Origin: JAJCYK01 sp965212195
GTDB lineage: Bacteria > Bacteroidota > Bacteroidia > Cytophagales > Cyclobacteriaceae
Assembly: GCA_965212195.1 (NCBI GenBank)
Contig: CBDBUW010000011.1
Span: 1-64,000, forward strand
DNA: 64,000 nucleotides
Direction: 5' to 3'
Made by a program: the position numbers and the translations under genes. This document shows, piece by piece, positions 35,055 to 44,333 of this stretch (the stretch's first letter is position 1; every line of letters starts with the position of its first letter). Under the pieces are notes generated by a model that saw only the letters and a list, made by a program, of their open reading frames with translations, was not told the DNA's origin and ran no database searches.

Positions 35055-36431
35055 ATGAAACACCTAATTGTTAACCTGGGGTGCTTTGCTCTCCTTTGTT
35101 TCACAATTACCGAACTGGTAGCACAAACCACTCCTCCCATATCAGATCCCAGGTTGTACCAAATCGCTATGGCTCCTAGCGCTGACCGTATCCAAACCGA
35201 CATCGAAAAACTGGTGAGTTTCGGCACTCGCAACACCCTCTCTGATACGCTGTCCCAAACCCGGGGGATAGGTGCTGCCCGCCGTTGGATCAAAATGGAG
35301 TTTGAAAGCATCAGCGCACAATGTAGAGGGTGTTTAGAAGTTTATTTTCAGCGAAATCTGGTAAAAGCCGGCGAAAGCAGTCGCATTCCACAAGATACCT
35401 GGATCGTAAACGTAGTGGCTATTCAGCGGGGTACTCTACACCCCAACCGGTATGTGATCATGTCAGGTGACATCGACAGCCGAGTTACCGATGTGTTGAA
35501 TGCCACTTCCGATAGTCCCGGAGCTAATGACAATGCATCAGGTATGGCAGGTACTTTAGAAGCGGCACGAATTCTGAGTAAGTATCAATTTGAGAACAGT
35601 ATCGTGTATGTTGGTTTGTCAGGAGAAGAACAAGGCCTCTTTGGGGGCAAGCACATGGCAAAGGTAGCCAAGGAACAAGGTTGGGACATCATTGGGGTGC
35701 TCAACAACGATATGATCGGAAATATTGAGGGCGTGGACGGGGTTATTGAAAACAATACCTTCCGGGTATTTTCCGAACCTACTCCCGTAACCGAATCGGA
35801 TCGACAAAGAAGGATGCGCAGGTTTTATGGCGGTGAGGTGGATGGGATCTCCAGGCAACTCGCCCGGTATGTACATCGGCTGACCCGCCAATATATGGAT
35901 AACCTTGAAGCCCTCATGATCTACCGGTTGGATAGATTTGGTCGTGGAGGACATCACCGACCGTTCAATGATGAAGGCTACGCAGGAGTACGTATAATGG
36001 AAACCCACGAAAATTATCATCGTCAGCACCAGGATATACGAGTGGAGAACGGGATCTCCTACGGTGATGTGATAGAAGGGGTCAATTTTGAGTATGCCGC
36101 TAAGTTAACCGCCGTCAATGCCCTCACCCTGGCTTCTCTGGCCTGGTCCCCTCAGGTTCCACAGGAAGTAGAAATCGGTGGCGCCGTAGAACCTTCTACA
36201 CGGTTAAGATGGAAGGTCAGTGAAGATCCTCACTTAGCCGGATACAAGATTTATTGGCGACGAACCACCTCGCCACAGTGGGAATACTCAAAGTTTGTGG
36301 GCATGGCAGCAGACTATACCCTGGAAAATCTGGTTATTGACAACTACCTGTTCGGAGTGGCTTCAGTAAGCAAAGACGGGCACGAAAGCCCTGTAGTGTT
36401 TCCTCAGTCCTTGATCCCGAGGGATCAGTAG
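35055..36431 (+). CDS. Secreted M28-family peptidase with C-terminal FN3-like domain
   Basis: A 458-residue exported zinc peptidase. Signal peptide MKHLIVNLGCFALLCF. Metal-site motifs: SPGANDNASGMAGTLEAARI (bridging Asp), GLSGEEQGLFGGKHMA (Glu-Glu), NNDMIGNI (Asp). The first ligand of M28 enzymes is normally a His in GHxDS; here the segment reads SGDIDSR, with Asp in that place. Late His residues lie in GGHHRPFND. The C-terminal part (LRWKVSEDPHLAGYKIYWRR) looks like an FN3 domain. It likely cleaves N-terminal amino acids from peptides outside the cell. The ATG at 35055 gives the signal peptide; an upstream start at 35010 would not. Confidence 0.85.
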   Translation: MKHLIVNLGCFALLCFTITELVAQTTPPISDPRLYQIAMAPSADRIQTDIEKLVSFGTRNTLSDTLSQTRGIGAARRWIKMEFESISAQCRGCLEVYFQRNLVKAGESSRIPQDTWIVNVVAIQRGTLHPNRYVIMSGDIDSRVTDVLNATSDSPGANDNASGMAGTLEAARILSKYQFENSIVYVGLSGEEQGLFGGKHMAKVAKEQGWDIIGVLNNDMIGNIEGVDGVIENNTFRVFSEPTPVTESDRQRRMRRFYGGEVDGISRQLARYVHRLTRQYMDNLEALMIYRLDRFGRGGHHRPFNDEGYAGVRIMETHENYHRQHQDIRVENGISYGDVIEGVNFEYAAKLTAVNALTLASLAWSPQVPQEVEIGGAVEPSTRLRWKVSEDPHLAGYKIYWRRTTSPQWEYSKFVGMAADYTLENLVIDNYLFGVASVSKDGHESPVVFPQSLIPRDQ

Positions 36432-36441
36432 AGACTTAGGC

Positions 36442-38100
36442 TTAAAGACCCAGGTGTTCAGTTCCTTGCTCGAAAACGATATCTACTGGTATGTTTGCGG
36501 CCTCTAACAGATCCAAATCAGCCTGCAGCGCATCGTTTATTAAGCCCATCTCACTCACCAATTGAGCTACACCCTGATAATCTCCGTCTCCCTGAAGGGT
36601 AAGGATCTTTTCGGATAAGGCGGACATAGCTTCCTGCATTTTATCGAAATTAACCCGGTAATGTCCGTTGGATTCTTCCCGTTCAAATGCCCCGTATTGC
36701 TTAAAGAAATTAAAGCGGATCATATTGGCCTTACCGTGAGCACTGGAAGCCCCAAAACGTACCGAACGAAAGATCCCCGCCAGGAAAGTAGTATAGTAGT
36801 CGTTCAGATCACCTGCTATTTCCCCTTTCTCATGCAATTGGGTAATCATATACAGTCCTAAAATATCTGCTTTGCCTTCTTCCAGGGCGGAAGCGTGTTC
36901 TTTAAGGGCAGCACGTACGGTTCCCGATCCGTCGATGGTATTTTTGATGCCCAAACCATGCGCCACTTCGTGGAACATGGTGTTGGCAAAGAAAGCATCA
37001 AATGTGATGTGTTTTCTTTGGTCCTCGGCGATCAGCAGTTGGCTTATAGGAACCAGGATCTTGTCGAATTTTGCCTGCATAGCATTTTTCAGTTGAAGCC
37101 TTCGGGTTCCTTTGGCCAATTGCACTTCTTCGTCATTGGGAAGGTTTATGGCAATGGTCTTACTGCCAGAGTTACAATCGCCAGCATAATAAACCACATC
37201 ATATGCATTCAAGTCAGCATTGGCCCCTGGAGTTTCCTTTTTGTATTGAGCAGGAACCGGTAGTCCCTGCTGTAGTTCCGGAAGTACCGTGGTATACTTG
37301 GCCAAACGTTCCGACCACTCCTGGTCTTTTATTAAAACGTAAGCCTCGTAGGAGGTCTTGGTACCAAACAGCTGATCCTCGTAACTTTCAATGGGTCCTA
37401 TTACGATATCTATGGGGTTGGTTTTCATATCCATCCAGGCCAAATCGCTGGGTTGAAAATCATCCGTGACCAAGGCCTGTGATCGCAATTGTAGGTAGTT
37501 CCTAAATCCAGGATCATCGGCTAGTGCTGCAGCATCCATAAGCAGGTCAGCAGCTCTGCGCAATTGTGAGGCAAACTGTTCATGGTAAGGCACTGTAATT
37601 AAATCGCCATTGTCATTGCGACGTAGGAAGGTATAGAGGCTGTTCTTATCGGCTAAGGTACTGTTGTCAAATTCCTCCTTGGTCATATCGGTTGGATAAA
37701 AGTTCGCCCCCGCTGGCTTGGGACCGGCATCCTCCAGAAACGGAGCGTTGGCGTCCAAGCGGTCCCATGGACCGTAGTTGATGGTCACAAAACGCTCTGT
37801 GGTAGGCCCCAAAGAGGAATTCAATAGAGTTTGACGGTCCCCATATGCCTGATACCAAAATAGACTGTCCATTATTTTGGAGGCTTCTATCAGGATGGGG
37901 ATCATTTGCCTCTGATTTTCTGAAAGATGACTCAGGTCGGAGGTCAGCTCGAAAGCTACATACTTATCCACCTTTTTTTGCATGGCCAGGGCTACACTAT
38001 CGGCAGAGGACTCTTCAGTGTCGTTTTCCGATTCGGGGGGACTGCACTGAAAACCGATTAGCAGGGCAAATAACAGGGGGATTAAACTTAAGGGTTTCAT
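36442..38100 (-). CDS. M49-like (dipeptidyl peptidase III-related) zinc peptidase, probable lipoprotein
   Basis: A 552-residue exported protein (N-terminus MKPLSLIPLLFALLIGFQCS, Cys19 possibly lipidated). The zinc motif HEVAHGLG lies in NTMFHEVAHGLGIKNT, and EHASALEEGKADILGLY provides the third ligand. The M49 signature is HEXXGH; this protein has the shorter HExxH. Bacterial proteins of this type are often called DPP III-like or Zn-dependent hydrolases; the peptide specificity is not readable. It converges with the M28 gene. Confidence 0.8.
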   Translation of the reverse strand: MKPLSLIPLLFALLIGFQCSPPESENDTEESSADSVALAMQKKVDKYVAFELTSDLSHLSENQRQMIPILIEASKIMDSLFWYQAYGDRQTLLNSSLGPTTERFVTINYGPWDRLDANAPFLEDAGPKPAGANFYPTDMTKEEFDNSTLADKNSLYTFLRRNDNGDLITVPYHEQFASQLRRAADLLMDAAALADDPGFRNYLQLRSQALVTDDFQPSDLAWMDMKTNPIDIVIGPIESYEDQLFGTKTSYEAYVLIKDQEWSERLAKYTTVLPELQQGLPVPAQYKKETPGANADLNAYDVVYYAGDCNSGSKTIAINLPNDEEVQLAKGTRRLQLKNAMQAKFDKILVPISQLLIAEDQRKHITFDAFFANTMFHEVAHGLGIKNTIDGSGTVRAALKEHASALEEGKADILGLYMITQLHEKGEIAGDLNDYYTTFLAGIFRSVRFGASSAHGKANMIRFNFFKQYGAFEREESNGHYRVNFDKMQEAMSALSEKILTLQGDGDYQGVAQLVSEMGLINDALQADLDLLEAANIPVDIVFEQGTEHLGL

Positions 38101-38176
38101 ATGGTACAGGGCTTTATTTTCTACCTTGTTTTAATACCACGCAAGGTAAAAAACCACTACCACTATACCAATAATG

Positions 38177-39151
38177 CTATTGACTATTGTTCTGACTTAG
38201 ATAGGCCGGTGATTGAGGCTTAAGGTATACTTTTGCGTTTACATAGTCCATGATCACCAGGTAGTTGATCAAAAATTCACCACCAATCGATCCCATCTTA
38301 TCATGAGAGAATTTCCCCTTCCTGGCATAATCTTCTGCATGGATGTACAGGGTGACCACTTCTGGTGCCAGTTCCGGACTTAGTCTTATTTGGGTTATGC
38401 CGTGATACCCATGGATATCGCCGCTTAACCCGCTTGCTAACCGGATTTTCATGGCCTGTTTTGGAGGCTGGATTTGGGGATGGGTTCCGGTGATTAAGGA
38501 TAGGCCATAGGCAGCTCCCGTGTCCACCATAAGCTTAGAAGGTATCCGTTTGTCTCCAAGCAAGATTTCAGTTTCCAGAAAGGGTTTGGACTGTTCAAGG
38601 GAAAGATCGAATTGGTGAAATCCTGTGGGATCATATTGATCGGGTTCCATCAAGGTTAAGATATGTCTTTGGTAATCCAATGAAACGGCGAATCTAACAA
38701 ATAACTGATACCCTATAACTCCGTGAATATCGAACCTCTTCATGTTTAGATAATCCTGACTTAAAACTACCATACCCATACTCTCCCCACTAATGCCAGA
38801 TAGTTCCAGATCTACACCGGTCGTACGATAGCCCACCACGCGATGGCCGTTTCCAGCGCCAGCAAATTCGATTTTTCGGTCCCATAACAAGCCCAGCTCT
38901 TTTCCCAACTGCCGATCAAATAGTATGGCTTGGCTTGAGCCAGTGTCCAGTATGAAGTTCAAAGGTATCTTACCATTAACTTTCACCGGAATGATCACTT
39001 GATTATTGAAGGTATGAAAAGGAATTTCAAGGCTCTTCTGCGAAGGGTTATTAAAATTAAAACGACCTATATCATCGGCCGCAAAGCCTGTAAAGGACAA
39101 GGTGGTTAAAAGTACGACAAGTATAGTTAGGGTAGTGGTAATATAATACAT
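38177..39151 (-). CDS. Retropepsin-like aspartyl protease family protein
   Basis: A 324-residue exported protein with a signal/anchor (YYITTTLTILVVLLTTLSFTG) and two pepsin-like halves, each with its catalytic motif: FILDTGSSQAILFD and LMVDTGAAYGLSLI. Both Asp-Thr-Gly triads are present, so activity is possible. This bacterial two-domain form is common in Bacteroidota and its substrates are unknown. The start at 39151 (ATG) was chosen over a TTG at 39193. Confidence 0.85.
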   Translation of the reverse strand: MYYITTTLTILVVLLTTLSFTGFAADDIGRFNFNNPSQKSLEIPFHTFNNQVIIPVKVNGKIPLNFILDTGSSQAILFDRQLGKELGLLWDRKIEFAGAGNGHRVVGYRTTGVDLELSGISGESMGMVVLSQDYLNMKRFDIHGVIGYQLFVRFAVSLDYQRHILTLMEPDQYDPTGFHQFDLSLEQSKPFLETEILLGDKRIPSKLMVDTGAAYGLSLITGTHPQIQPPKQAMKIRLASGLSGDIHGYHGITQIRLSPELAPEVVTLYIHAEDYARKGKFSHDKMGSIGGEFLINYLVIMDYVNAKVYLKPQSPAYLSQNNSQ

Positions 39152-39651
39152 AGAGGTAGGTCTGGTGGTACTATGATCAACGCTATCCTTCAATAGCCAG
39201 GTTATGACCTGGTTTGGGGTATTTTTACGAACGGGACTCAGGGATGATTAACGGTCATTTTAGCTATCTAATGGAAAAATATGTTTATAAGCGGTTAATG
39301 CTCCTTAAAAGGAAACGTCCGAAAGTGAACTGTTGTCCGGTTTTAGGTACATTTTGGAGCTACTTTAATCAAAGGCCACAGAGAATTTCCTTTAGAACCC
39401 ATTACCTAAAGTGCCATCTTGTCCATTTGCAGGCATGGCTTATTTCGTAGTGGTATTTGTAGGCCTTTAGGGTAATCTGGGATACTTCCATGTGATATAG
39501 TTTGAAAGCAGGACCACGTTTGTTACCACTATGAAAGCCTATAGTTTAAGGTGCATTATAGTGAGATCAATGGCATGATACCTCCTGGTAGTTCCTGGAA
39601 TTTGTTTTATTTCTTAATCCTTATCAAATTTGAGCCCAAACAGTATTAAAT
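39152..39651. other. Long intergenic region with few features
   Basis: About 500 bases between divergent genes. It holds a 6-bp hairpin CCAGGT-TATG-ACCTGG at 39197-39212 and the promoter candidate for the persulfide dioxygenase gene at 39602-39632. An open frame at 39214-39450 has no protein-like features. I see no RNA gene or repeat. Confidence 0.5.
39602..39632 (+). promoter_or_regulatory. Candidate promoter of the persulfide dioxygenase gene
   Basis: TTG at 39602-39604, then 20 bases, then CAAATTTG (39625-39632), one mismatch to TAnnTTTG. The start ATG is 20 bases further on. Confidence 0.45.
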
Positions 39652-40989
39652 ATGATTGTAAAGCAATTCTATGACAAAGGTCTGGCTCATGGGTCGTACG
39701 CTATTGAGAGTTCTGGTGAAGTAGCTTTGATAGATCCGGGCAGAGATCCACAGCCATATATTGATTTTGCAGAGGACCATAACGCCCGCATCATAGCGGT
39801 ACTGGAGACTCATCCACATGCGGATTTTGCCAGCAGTCACCTGGAATTTCATGAAAAATATGGGGCCACCATTTACGTGAATCCCCAGATGGGGGTCGCT
39901 TATCCCCATAAAGCCGTAGGAGATGGTGATGAGATCTCAATGGGTCAGGTGGTCTTTAAGACCTTATTTACCCCCGGACACTCTCCCGATCACAATAGCT
40001 ATTTATTGCTGGATGAAAACGGAATGGCTCACAGCGTTTTTACCGGTGATTCCCTGTTTGTAGGGGATGTGGGTCGGCCCGATCTTCGTGAAGGTGCTGG
40101 TAATTTGCAAATGCAGCGGGAAGGGCTGGCCAAGATGATGTTTGATACCGTCAATAATGTATTTAAAGAACTACCCGATCACATCACTGTTTATCCGGCT
40201 CATGGCGCAGGTTCGCTTTGCGGAAAGAATATGAGCACGGACACCTATAGTACCATAGGTCGTGAAAAATCAGAAAATTGGGCCTTTCAAGTGGCCCAGG
40301 AAGCAGATTTTGTGAAAGCCTTATTAGAGGACCAGCCTTTCATACCTAAATACTTCCCCTACGACGTGGATATTAATCGCAATGGCCTGCCAGGCTTGCA
40401 GGAGAGCATCATGGAAGTGCCTCATTTAGAAAACAACCGGCAATTGGACCCTAAAGCCCTGATCATTGATACCCGACCACAACAACTGTTTAAGGCAGGT
40501 CACATACCTGGTGCCATCAATCTTCAGGATGGTGGCAAGTTTGAAACCTGGTTGGGATCCATTGTGGGCCCAACGGAGTCATTTTATATAATTGCTCAAG
40601 ATGTGCAAGAGCTGAAGCAAGTGATTGGTAAAACTGCCAAAATCGGATATGAGACCTTGATCAAAGGCGCCCTGGTTTCCACCGATGGTGCACAGTCCAC
40701 TGAAGCTATCATCTTCGACGAATTTAAAGTCAACCCCGAGAGATTTACTATTGTAGACATTCGAAACCTCTCAGAATTTCAAGAGGGTGCTTTTTTTGAT
40801 AGTGCCCTGAACATTCCACTCCCGGAACTTAGAGAGAGGGTTAGCGAAATACCGGCGGACAAACCTGTGGTGGTTCATTGTGCCGGTGGATATCGCTCAG
40901 CCGCCGGCGCCAGCATTGTATCAAAGGGCTTTGACAATGGTACTTTAGTTTATGATTTAGGTGAACATATAAAAGAATTTCAACCATGA
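39652..40989 (+). CDS. CstB-like persulfide dioxygenase with two rhodanese domains
   Basis: A 445-residue three-domain protein. Residues 1-230 are a metallo-beta-lactamase fold of the ETHE1/persulfide dioxygenase type (ETHPHADFASSHLEF, FTPGHSPDH, VFTGDSLFVGDVGRPDL, YPAHGAGSLCG). A rhodanese-homology domain follows (ALIIDTRPQQLFKAGHIPGA) without a catalytic Cys, then a second rhodanese with VVVHCAGGYRSAAG (Cys about 410). This is the architecture and length of Staphylococcus CstB, which oxidises persulfide and makes thiosulfate. A neighbouring exported rhodanese overlaps its stop by four bases. Likely role: detoxifying sulfide or polysulfide sulfur. Confidence 0.85.
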   Translation: MIVKQFYDKGLAHGSYAIESSGEVALIDPGRDPQPYIDFAEDHNARIIAVLETHPHADFASSHLEFHEKYGATIYVNPQMGVAYPHKAVGDGDEISMGQVVFKTLFTPGHSPDHNSYLLLDENGMAHSVFTGDSLFVGDVGRPDLREGAGNLQMQREGLAKMMFDTVNNVFKELPDHITVYPAHGAGSLCGKNMSTDTYSTIGREKSENWAFQVAQEADFVKALLEDQPFIPKYFPYDVDINRNGLPGLQESIMEVPHLENNRQLDPKALIIDTRPQQLFKAGHIPGAINLQDGGKFETWLGSIVGPTESFYIIAQDVQELKQVIGKTAKIGYETLIKGALVSTDGAQSTEAIIFDEFKVNPERFTIVDIRNLSEFQEGAFFDSALNIPLPELRERVSEIPADKPVVVHCAGGYRSAAGASIVSKGFDNGTLVYDLGEHIKEFQP

Positions 40990-41453
40990 ATGATCGTATA
41001 AAGACCCTATGTGCCTGGCCTATATTACTATTTAGTACGACATTATTAGTATCGGGTCTGGCTTGTTGTCAGGACAAGACCTCACATCAAAGTAATACCC
41101 AGGTAGAGTCGGAGCATTATGAGCAATCCGAACTGCCGGGATCTATTACCGTGGCCTCCCTGCAGGAGGTACTACAGAATTCGTCTATGGTGAATCTAAT
41201 TGATGTACGCACCCAGAATGAGGTAGAATCCGGCAAAATTCGAGCGAATGCGCTTCATTTCGATATACAGGAACCCAGTTTCGAACAGAACCTACAAGAT
41301 CTAGATAGGGAGGCCACTTACTACGTATACTGTATGGCGGGTGGCCGTAGTAGTAAGGCACAGGAAACTATGCAGAAGCTTGGGTTTACCCATGTGGTTA
41401 ATGTGGAGGGTGGTCTGTCGGCCTGGACAGAGGCGGGATTTTCTTTAGAGTAA
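40986..41453 (+). CDS. Exported rhodanese-domain protein, possible lipoprotein
   Basis: A 155-residue protein with an N-terminal membrane segment (ILLFSTTLLVSGLACC) ending in a Cys pair that could be lipidated, followed by a linker and a single rhodanese domain with active-site loop YCMAGGRSSKAQ. It would work in the periplasm, transferring sulfane sulfur. Its ATG overlaps the stop of the dioxygenase gene by four bases (ATGA), so the pair is one operon. Confidence 0.88.
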   Translation: MNDRIKTLCAWPILLFSTTLLVSGLACCQDKTSHQSNTQVESEHYEQSELPGSITVASLQEVLQNSSMVNLIDVRTQNEVESGKIRANALHFDIQEPSFEQNLQDLDREATYYVYCMAGGRSSKAQETMQKLGFTHVVNVEGGLSAWTEAGFSLE

Positions 41454-41457
41454 CGTT

Positions 41458-42276
41458 CTAGCTTCCTTCCAGTATTTGGAAGAGTTCGTCTAGCTGTGGG
41501 GTCAGAATAATTTCCGTCCGTCTATTCTTTCGTCTTCCGTCATCCGCCTCATTGGAGGTTACGGGAGCGTATTCTCCTTTTCCGCTAGCGGTAATTCGTT
41601 GTGGCTGTACCCCTGCTTCCTTCAAAATATTTACAATTGAGGTAGCTCTCATCACACTAAGATCCCAATTGTCTTTCATATAAGGGCCGGTTTTGGAAAC
41701 CGGTACATTGTCGGTATGGCCTTCTACCACAATATTTATATCCGGACTGTCATTCAGTACTCCAGCAAGTTGACGGATCGCTTGTATTCCTTTTTGATCT
41801 ACTTTAATACTGCCCGATCCAAATAACAATTGCTCAGCCAGACTTACATACACCTTGCCGTTCTTTATTTCTACGGTCAAGTCATTTTCTTTGAAGTTCA
41901 GCAGCGCATCGCTCACCTTACTCTTGAGTTCATTGACAGCCTTTTCTTTCTCTTCAAGGATTTTTTCCAATTCCAGAATTCGTTGTTGCTGAGCCAGATA
42001 TTCCTGATTTATTTCATCGTTATTGGCCAACAGATCCTGGTATTGATTATTTAATGATGCTAATTGGTCGTTAGCTGAGGAATGATCTTGACTTAGAGAG
42101 GCCAAGGCGGTTTCTAAAGAATCAACTTTCATGGATGCTTGAGAAAGTTTATCTGAATATTGAGTGTTCGAAACCTCCAATGCGGCTTTTTGGCCCCAGA
42201 GATCATCGTATTGCTTTTGGCTTACACAGGCTGTTAATAGTAAACCTGCTATTAGCATTCCCAAATATCTAAGCAT
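41458..42276 (-). CDS. OmpA-family lipoprotein
   Basis: A 272-residue protein with a lipoprotein signal (LIAGLLLTAC, Cys17), a coiled-coil region (residues about 30-120) and a C-terminal OmpA peptidoglycan-binding domain with VEGHTDNVPV and KNRRTEIILTP. It links the outer membrane to peptidoglycan. It is paralogous to the gene just upstream at 42279 and is separated from it by two bases. Confidence 0.92.
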   Translation of the reverse strand: MLRYLGMLIAGLLLTACVSQKQYDDLWGQKAALEVSNTQYSDKLSQASMKVDSLETALASLSQDHSSANDQLASLNNQYQDLLANNDEINQEYLAQQQRILELEKILEEKEKAVNELKSKVSDALLNFKENDLTVEIKNGKVYVSLAEQLLFGSGSIKVDQKGIQAIRQLAGVLNDSPDINIVVEGHTDNVPVSKTGPYMKDNWDLSVMRATSIVNILKEAGVQPQRITASGKGEYAPVTSNEADDGRRKNRRTEIILTPQLDELFQILEGS

Positions 42277-42278
42277 GT

Positions 42279-43280
42279 TTAATTGGTATTTTGAGAGTTA
42301 TGGAGATTAGCCTGTCCAGGTAGTTGGGGTCTCACCACAATCTCGGTGCGTTTATTCTTATCTCGTCCTTCTGGCGTTTCATTAGATACCATAGGGTTTA
42401 TTTCTCCTCTGCCGGCCACCGTAAGGATTCTGGGGTCTAATTTAGATTCTGTAAGTTCACGGGCCACAGCAGCTGCCTTCAACACGCTCAAGTCCCAGTT
42501 ATCCGTGAGATACTTGGCTTTTTTGGCGATACGATTGCGGTCGGTATGACCTACTACCGTTACTTGAATATTCTCCTGGGCGTTCAAAGCAATAGCCAAT
42601 TGCTCAAGTGCCTGAGCACCATAATCGGTGATGGTAACACTTCCTGGTTCAAATAAAATGGGCTCATCAATAGCGATTAGTACTCCCTCGCCGGTCTTAT
42701 TGATATTGAATTGTTCAGAAACCAGGCTCGATAAAGACTGGTTCACTTGTTGATAAACCGTTTCGATTAGATTGGATTGGTTATCGTTCTTCAGCTCCCA
42801 ACCCTTCACTATGCGTTCCCGCTCTATTAAATCCGCCTCCATCCCTCCCAGTCGGGTAAGGGCACTTTCGATGCTGTCAACTCGTTGATCCAACTGACGT
42901 TGGCGGCGCGCAACCCCAATCTTGTCCTGATCGCATTCGTTCAAAACGATGTCGAAGTAGTCCCTCATATCCTCATATTTCAAAGTCAAGCTCTGATATT
43001 CCGTGGCCAGACTCGTTTCATCCTTTTGTAACTTATCAAGTTCCCGGGTGACCCTTTGATTCTCAACAGTCGATTGCATTAACTGGCGGTTGAGGTCCTG
43101 ATTCTTACCCTGCAAACTGATAGCTTTTGTACGCTCTTGCGCCAATTGAATGGAATAGTCCGTGGCTTTCAGTTCCAAATTATCCCGGGCGTTCAACAGG
43201 GCGTTGTATTTTTGCTGGGACACGCAGCCGCCTAAAAAAAACGCGGATATGCTAACGAAAATAATAGCACGCGAATACAT
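42279..43280 (-). CDS. OmpA-family lipoprotein, paralog of the neighbour
   Basis: A 333-residue lipoprotein (SISAFFLGGCVSQQKYNAL) with a long coiled-coil (about 35-190) and a C-terminal OmpA domain (VVGHTDRNRIAKKAKYLT, NKRTEIVVRP). Its mature start CVSQQKYN closely matches CVSQKQYD in the next gene, showing a tandem duplication. The ATG at 43280 was chosen because it gives the lipoprotein signal; a start at 43322 adds 14 residues upstream of it. Confidence 0.92.
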   Translation of the reverse strand: MYSRAIIFVSISAFFLGGCVSQQKYNALLNARDNLELKATDYSIQLAQERTKAISLQGKNQDLNRQLMQSTVENQRVTRELDKLQKDETSLATEYQSLTLKYEDMRDYFDIVLNECDQDKIGVARRQRQLDQRVDSIESALTRLGGMEADLIERERIVKGWELKNDNQSNLIETVYQQVNQSLSSLVSEQFNINKTGEGVLIAIDEPILFEPGSVTITDYGAQALEQLAIALNAQENIQVTVVGHTDRNRIAKKAKYLTDNWDLSVLKAAAVARELTESKLDPRILTVAGRGEINPMVSNETPEGRDKNKRTEIVVRPQLPGQANLHNSQNTN

Positions 43281-43432
43281 AGGGAATGATATTTTCAGAG
43301 AAGACAGATTAAAAAGTAACATACTACTAACACTTCCTACAAAATTAACATAATTATCAGCGGCCTGCTAATAATTCCTTTATTTATCGTACCCATTGTC
43401 TTATATTCGGCAGTGGGTTATAACCAACTGAA

Positions 43433-44296
43433 ATGAATAAAAAGGGAATGTTAAAAGAGGATGCCCTAAAGGGAAAAACCATAATAGTTACCGGCGGAGG
43501 CACGGGATTAGGGCGATCTATGGGTAAATATTTTTTGGAGTTAGGTGCCAACTTGGTAATTACCAGCAGAAAGATGCCGGTTTTGGAAGCTGCCGCCAGA
43601 GAGTTACAAGCAGAGACAGGAGGAAAAGTATTACCTATTGCCGGTGATGTCCGGAATTTTGAGGAAGTAGAAGGAGTAATACGAGAAGCTACTAAGGAAT
43701 TCGGCGATATTCACGGGTTGTTAAACAATGCCGCTGGAAACTTTATTAGCCCTACTGAGCGCTTGTCGGACCGGGCGTTTAGTGCAGTAATCGATATTGT
43801 GTTAAAGGGTACTACCAACTTCACCCTGGCGTTGGGAAAAAAATGGATTGAGCAGAAAAACCCGGGCACCATATTGAATATTGTAACCACCTATGCCTGG
43901 ACAGGATCGGGTTATGTAGTGCCATCGGCCTGTGCCAAGGCAGGAGTGCTAGCTTTAACGCGTTCTCTAGCAGTGGAATGGGCAAAATACAACATTAGAA
44001 CTAATGCTATTGCCCCAGGGCCGTTTCCTACAGAGGGCGCCTGGAGCCGCCTGTTGCCGGGCGATCTTCAGAAAAAATTCGATCCCGCGCAACATGTTCC
44101 TTTGGGCCGGGTAGGGGAACACCAGGAATTGGCCAATCTGGCGGCTTATCTGATGTCTGATTTTTCGGCTTACGTCAACGGTGAGGTAATTACCATTGAT
44201 GGTGGAGAATGGCTACAAGGCGCTGGTGAATTCAACCATCTGGAAATGATTACTCCTCAAATGTGGGATAAACTGGAGGCATTCAGAGGAAAATAG
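43433..44296 (+). CDS. SDR oxidoreductase, 2,4-dienoyl-CoA reductase-like
   Basis: A 287-residue short-chain dehydrogenase: NAD(P) motif VTGGGTGLGRSMG, LLNNAAGNFISPTERLS and RTNAIAPGPFPTEGAW. The classical catalytic Tyr of YxxxK is absent; the segment reads VPSACAKAGVLALTRSLAVEW, as in peroxisomal/bacterial 2,4-dienoyl-CoA reductases, which use other residues. It likely takes part in unsaturated fatty-acid degradation. Upstream is a TATATTCG element near 43411; the gene is alone on its strand between the OmpA pair and the FN3 gene. Confidence 0.85.
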   Translation: MNKKGMLKEDALKGKTIIVTGGGTGLGRSMGKYFLELGANLVITSRKMPVLEAAARELQAETGGKVLPIAGDVRNFEEVEGVIREATKEFGDIHGLLNNAAGNFISPTERLSDRAFSAVIDIVLKGTTNFTLALGKKWIEQKNPGTILNIVTTYAWTGSGYVVPSACAKAGVLALTRSLAVEWAKYNIRTNAIAPGPFPTEGAWSRLLPGDLQKKFDPAQHVPLGRVGEHQELANLAAYLMSDFSAYVNGEVITIDGGEWLQGAGEFNHLEMITPQMWDKLEAFRGK

Positions 44297-44333
44297 ACCT
44301 TTTTATAAACATTAAGTCCCCTCACTTCTAATA

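Noticed and set aside
39197..39212. Hairpin CCAGGT-TATG-ACCTGG as an operator
   Set aside because: Short stem without T run, unclear location relative to promoters; kept only as a note in the intergenic entry.
39214..39450. 78-codon frame in the gap before the dioxygenase gene
   Set aside because: No protein-like composition, no promoter or ribosome site, and no recognisable family.
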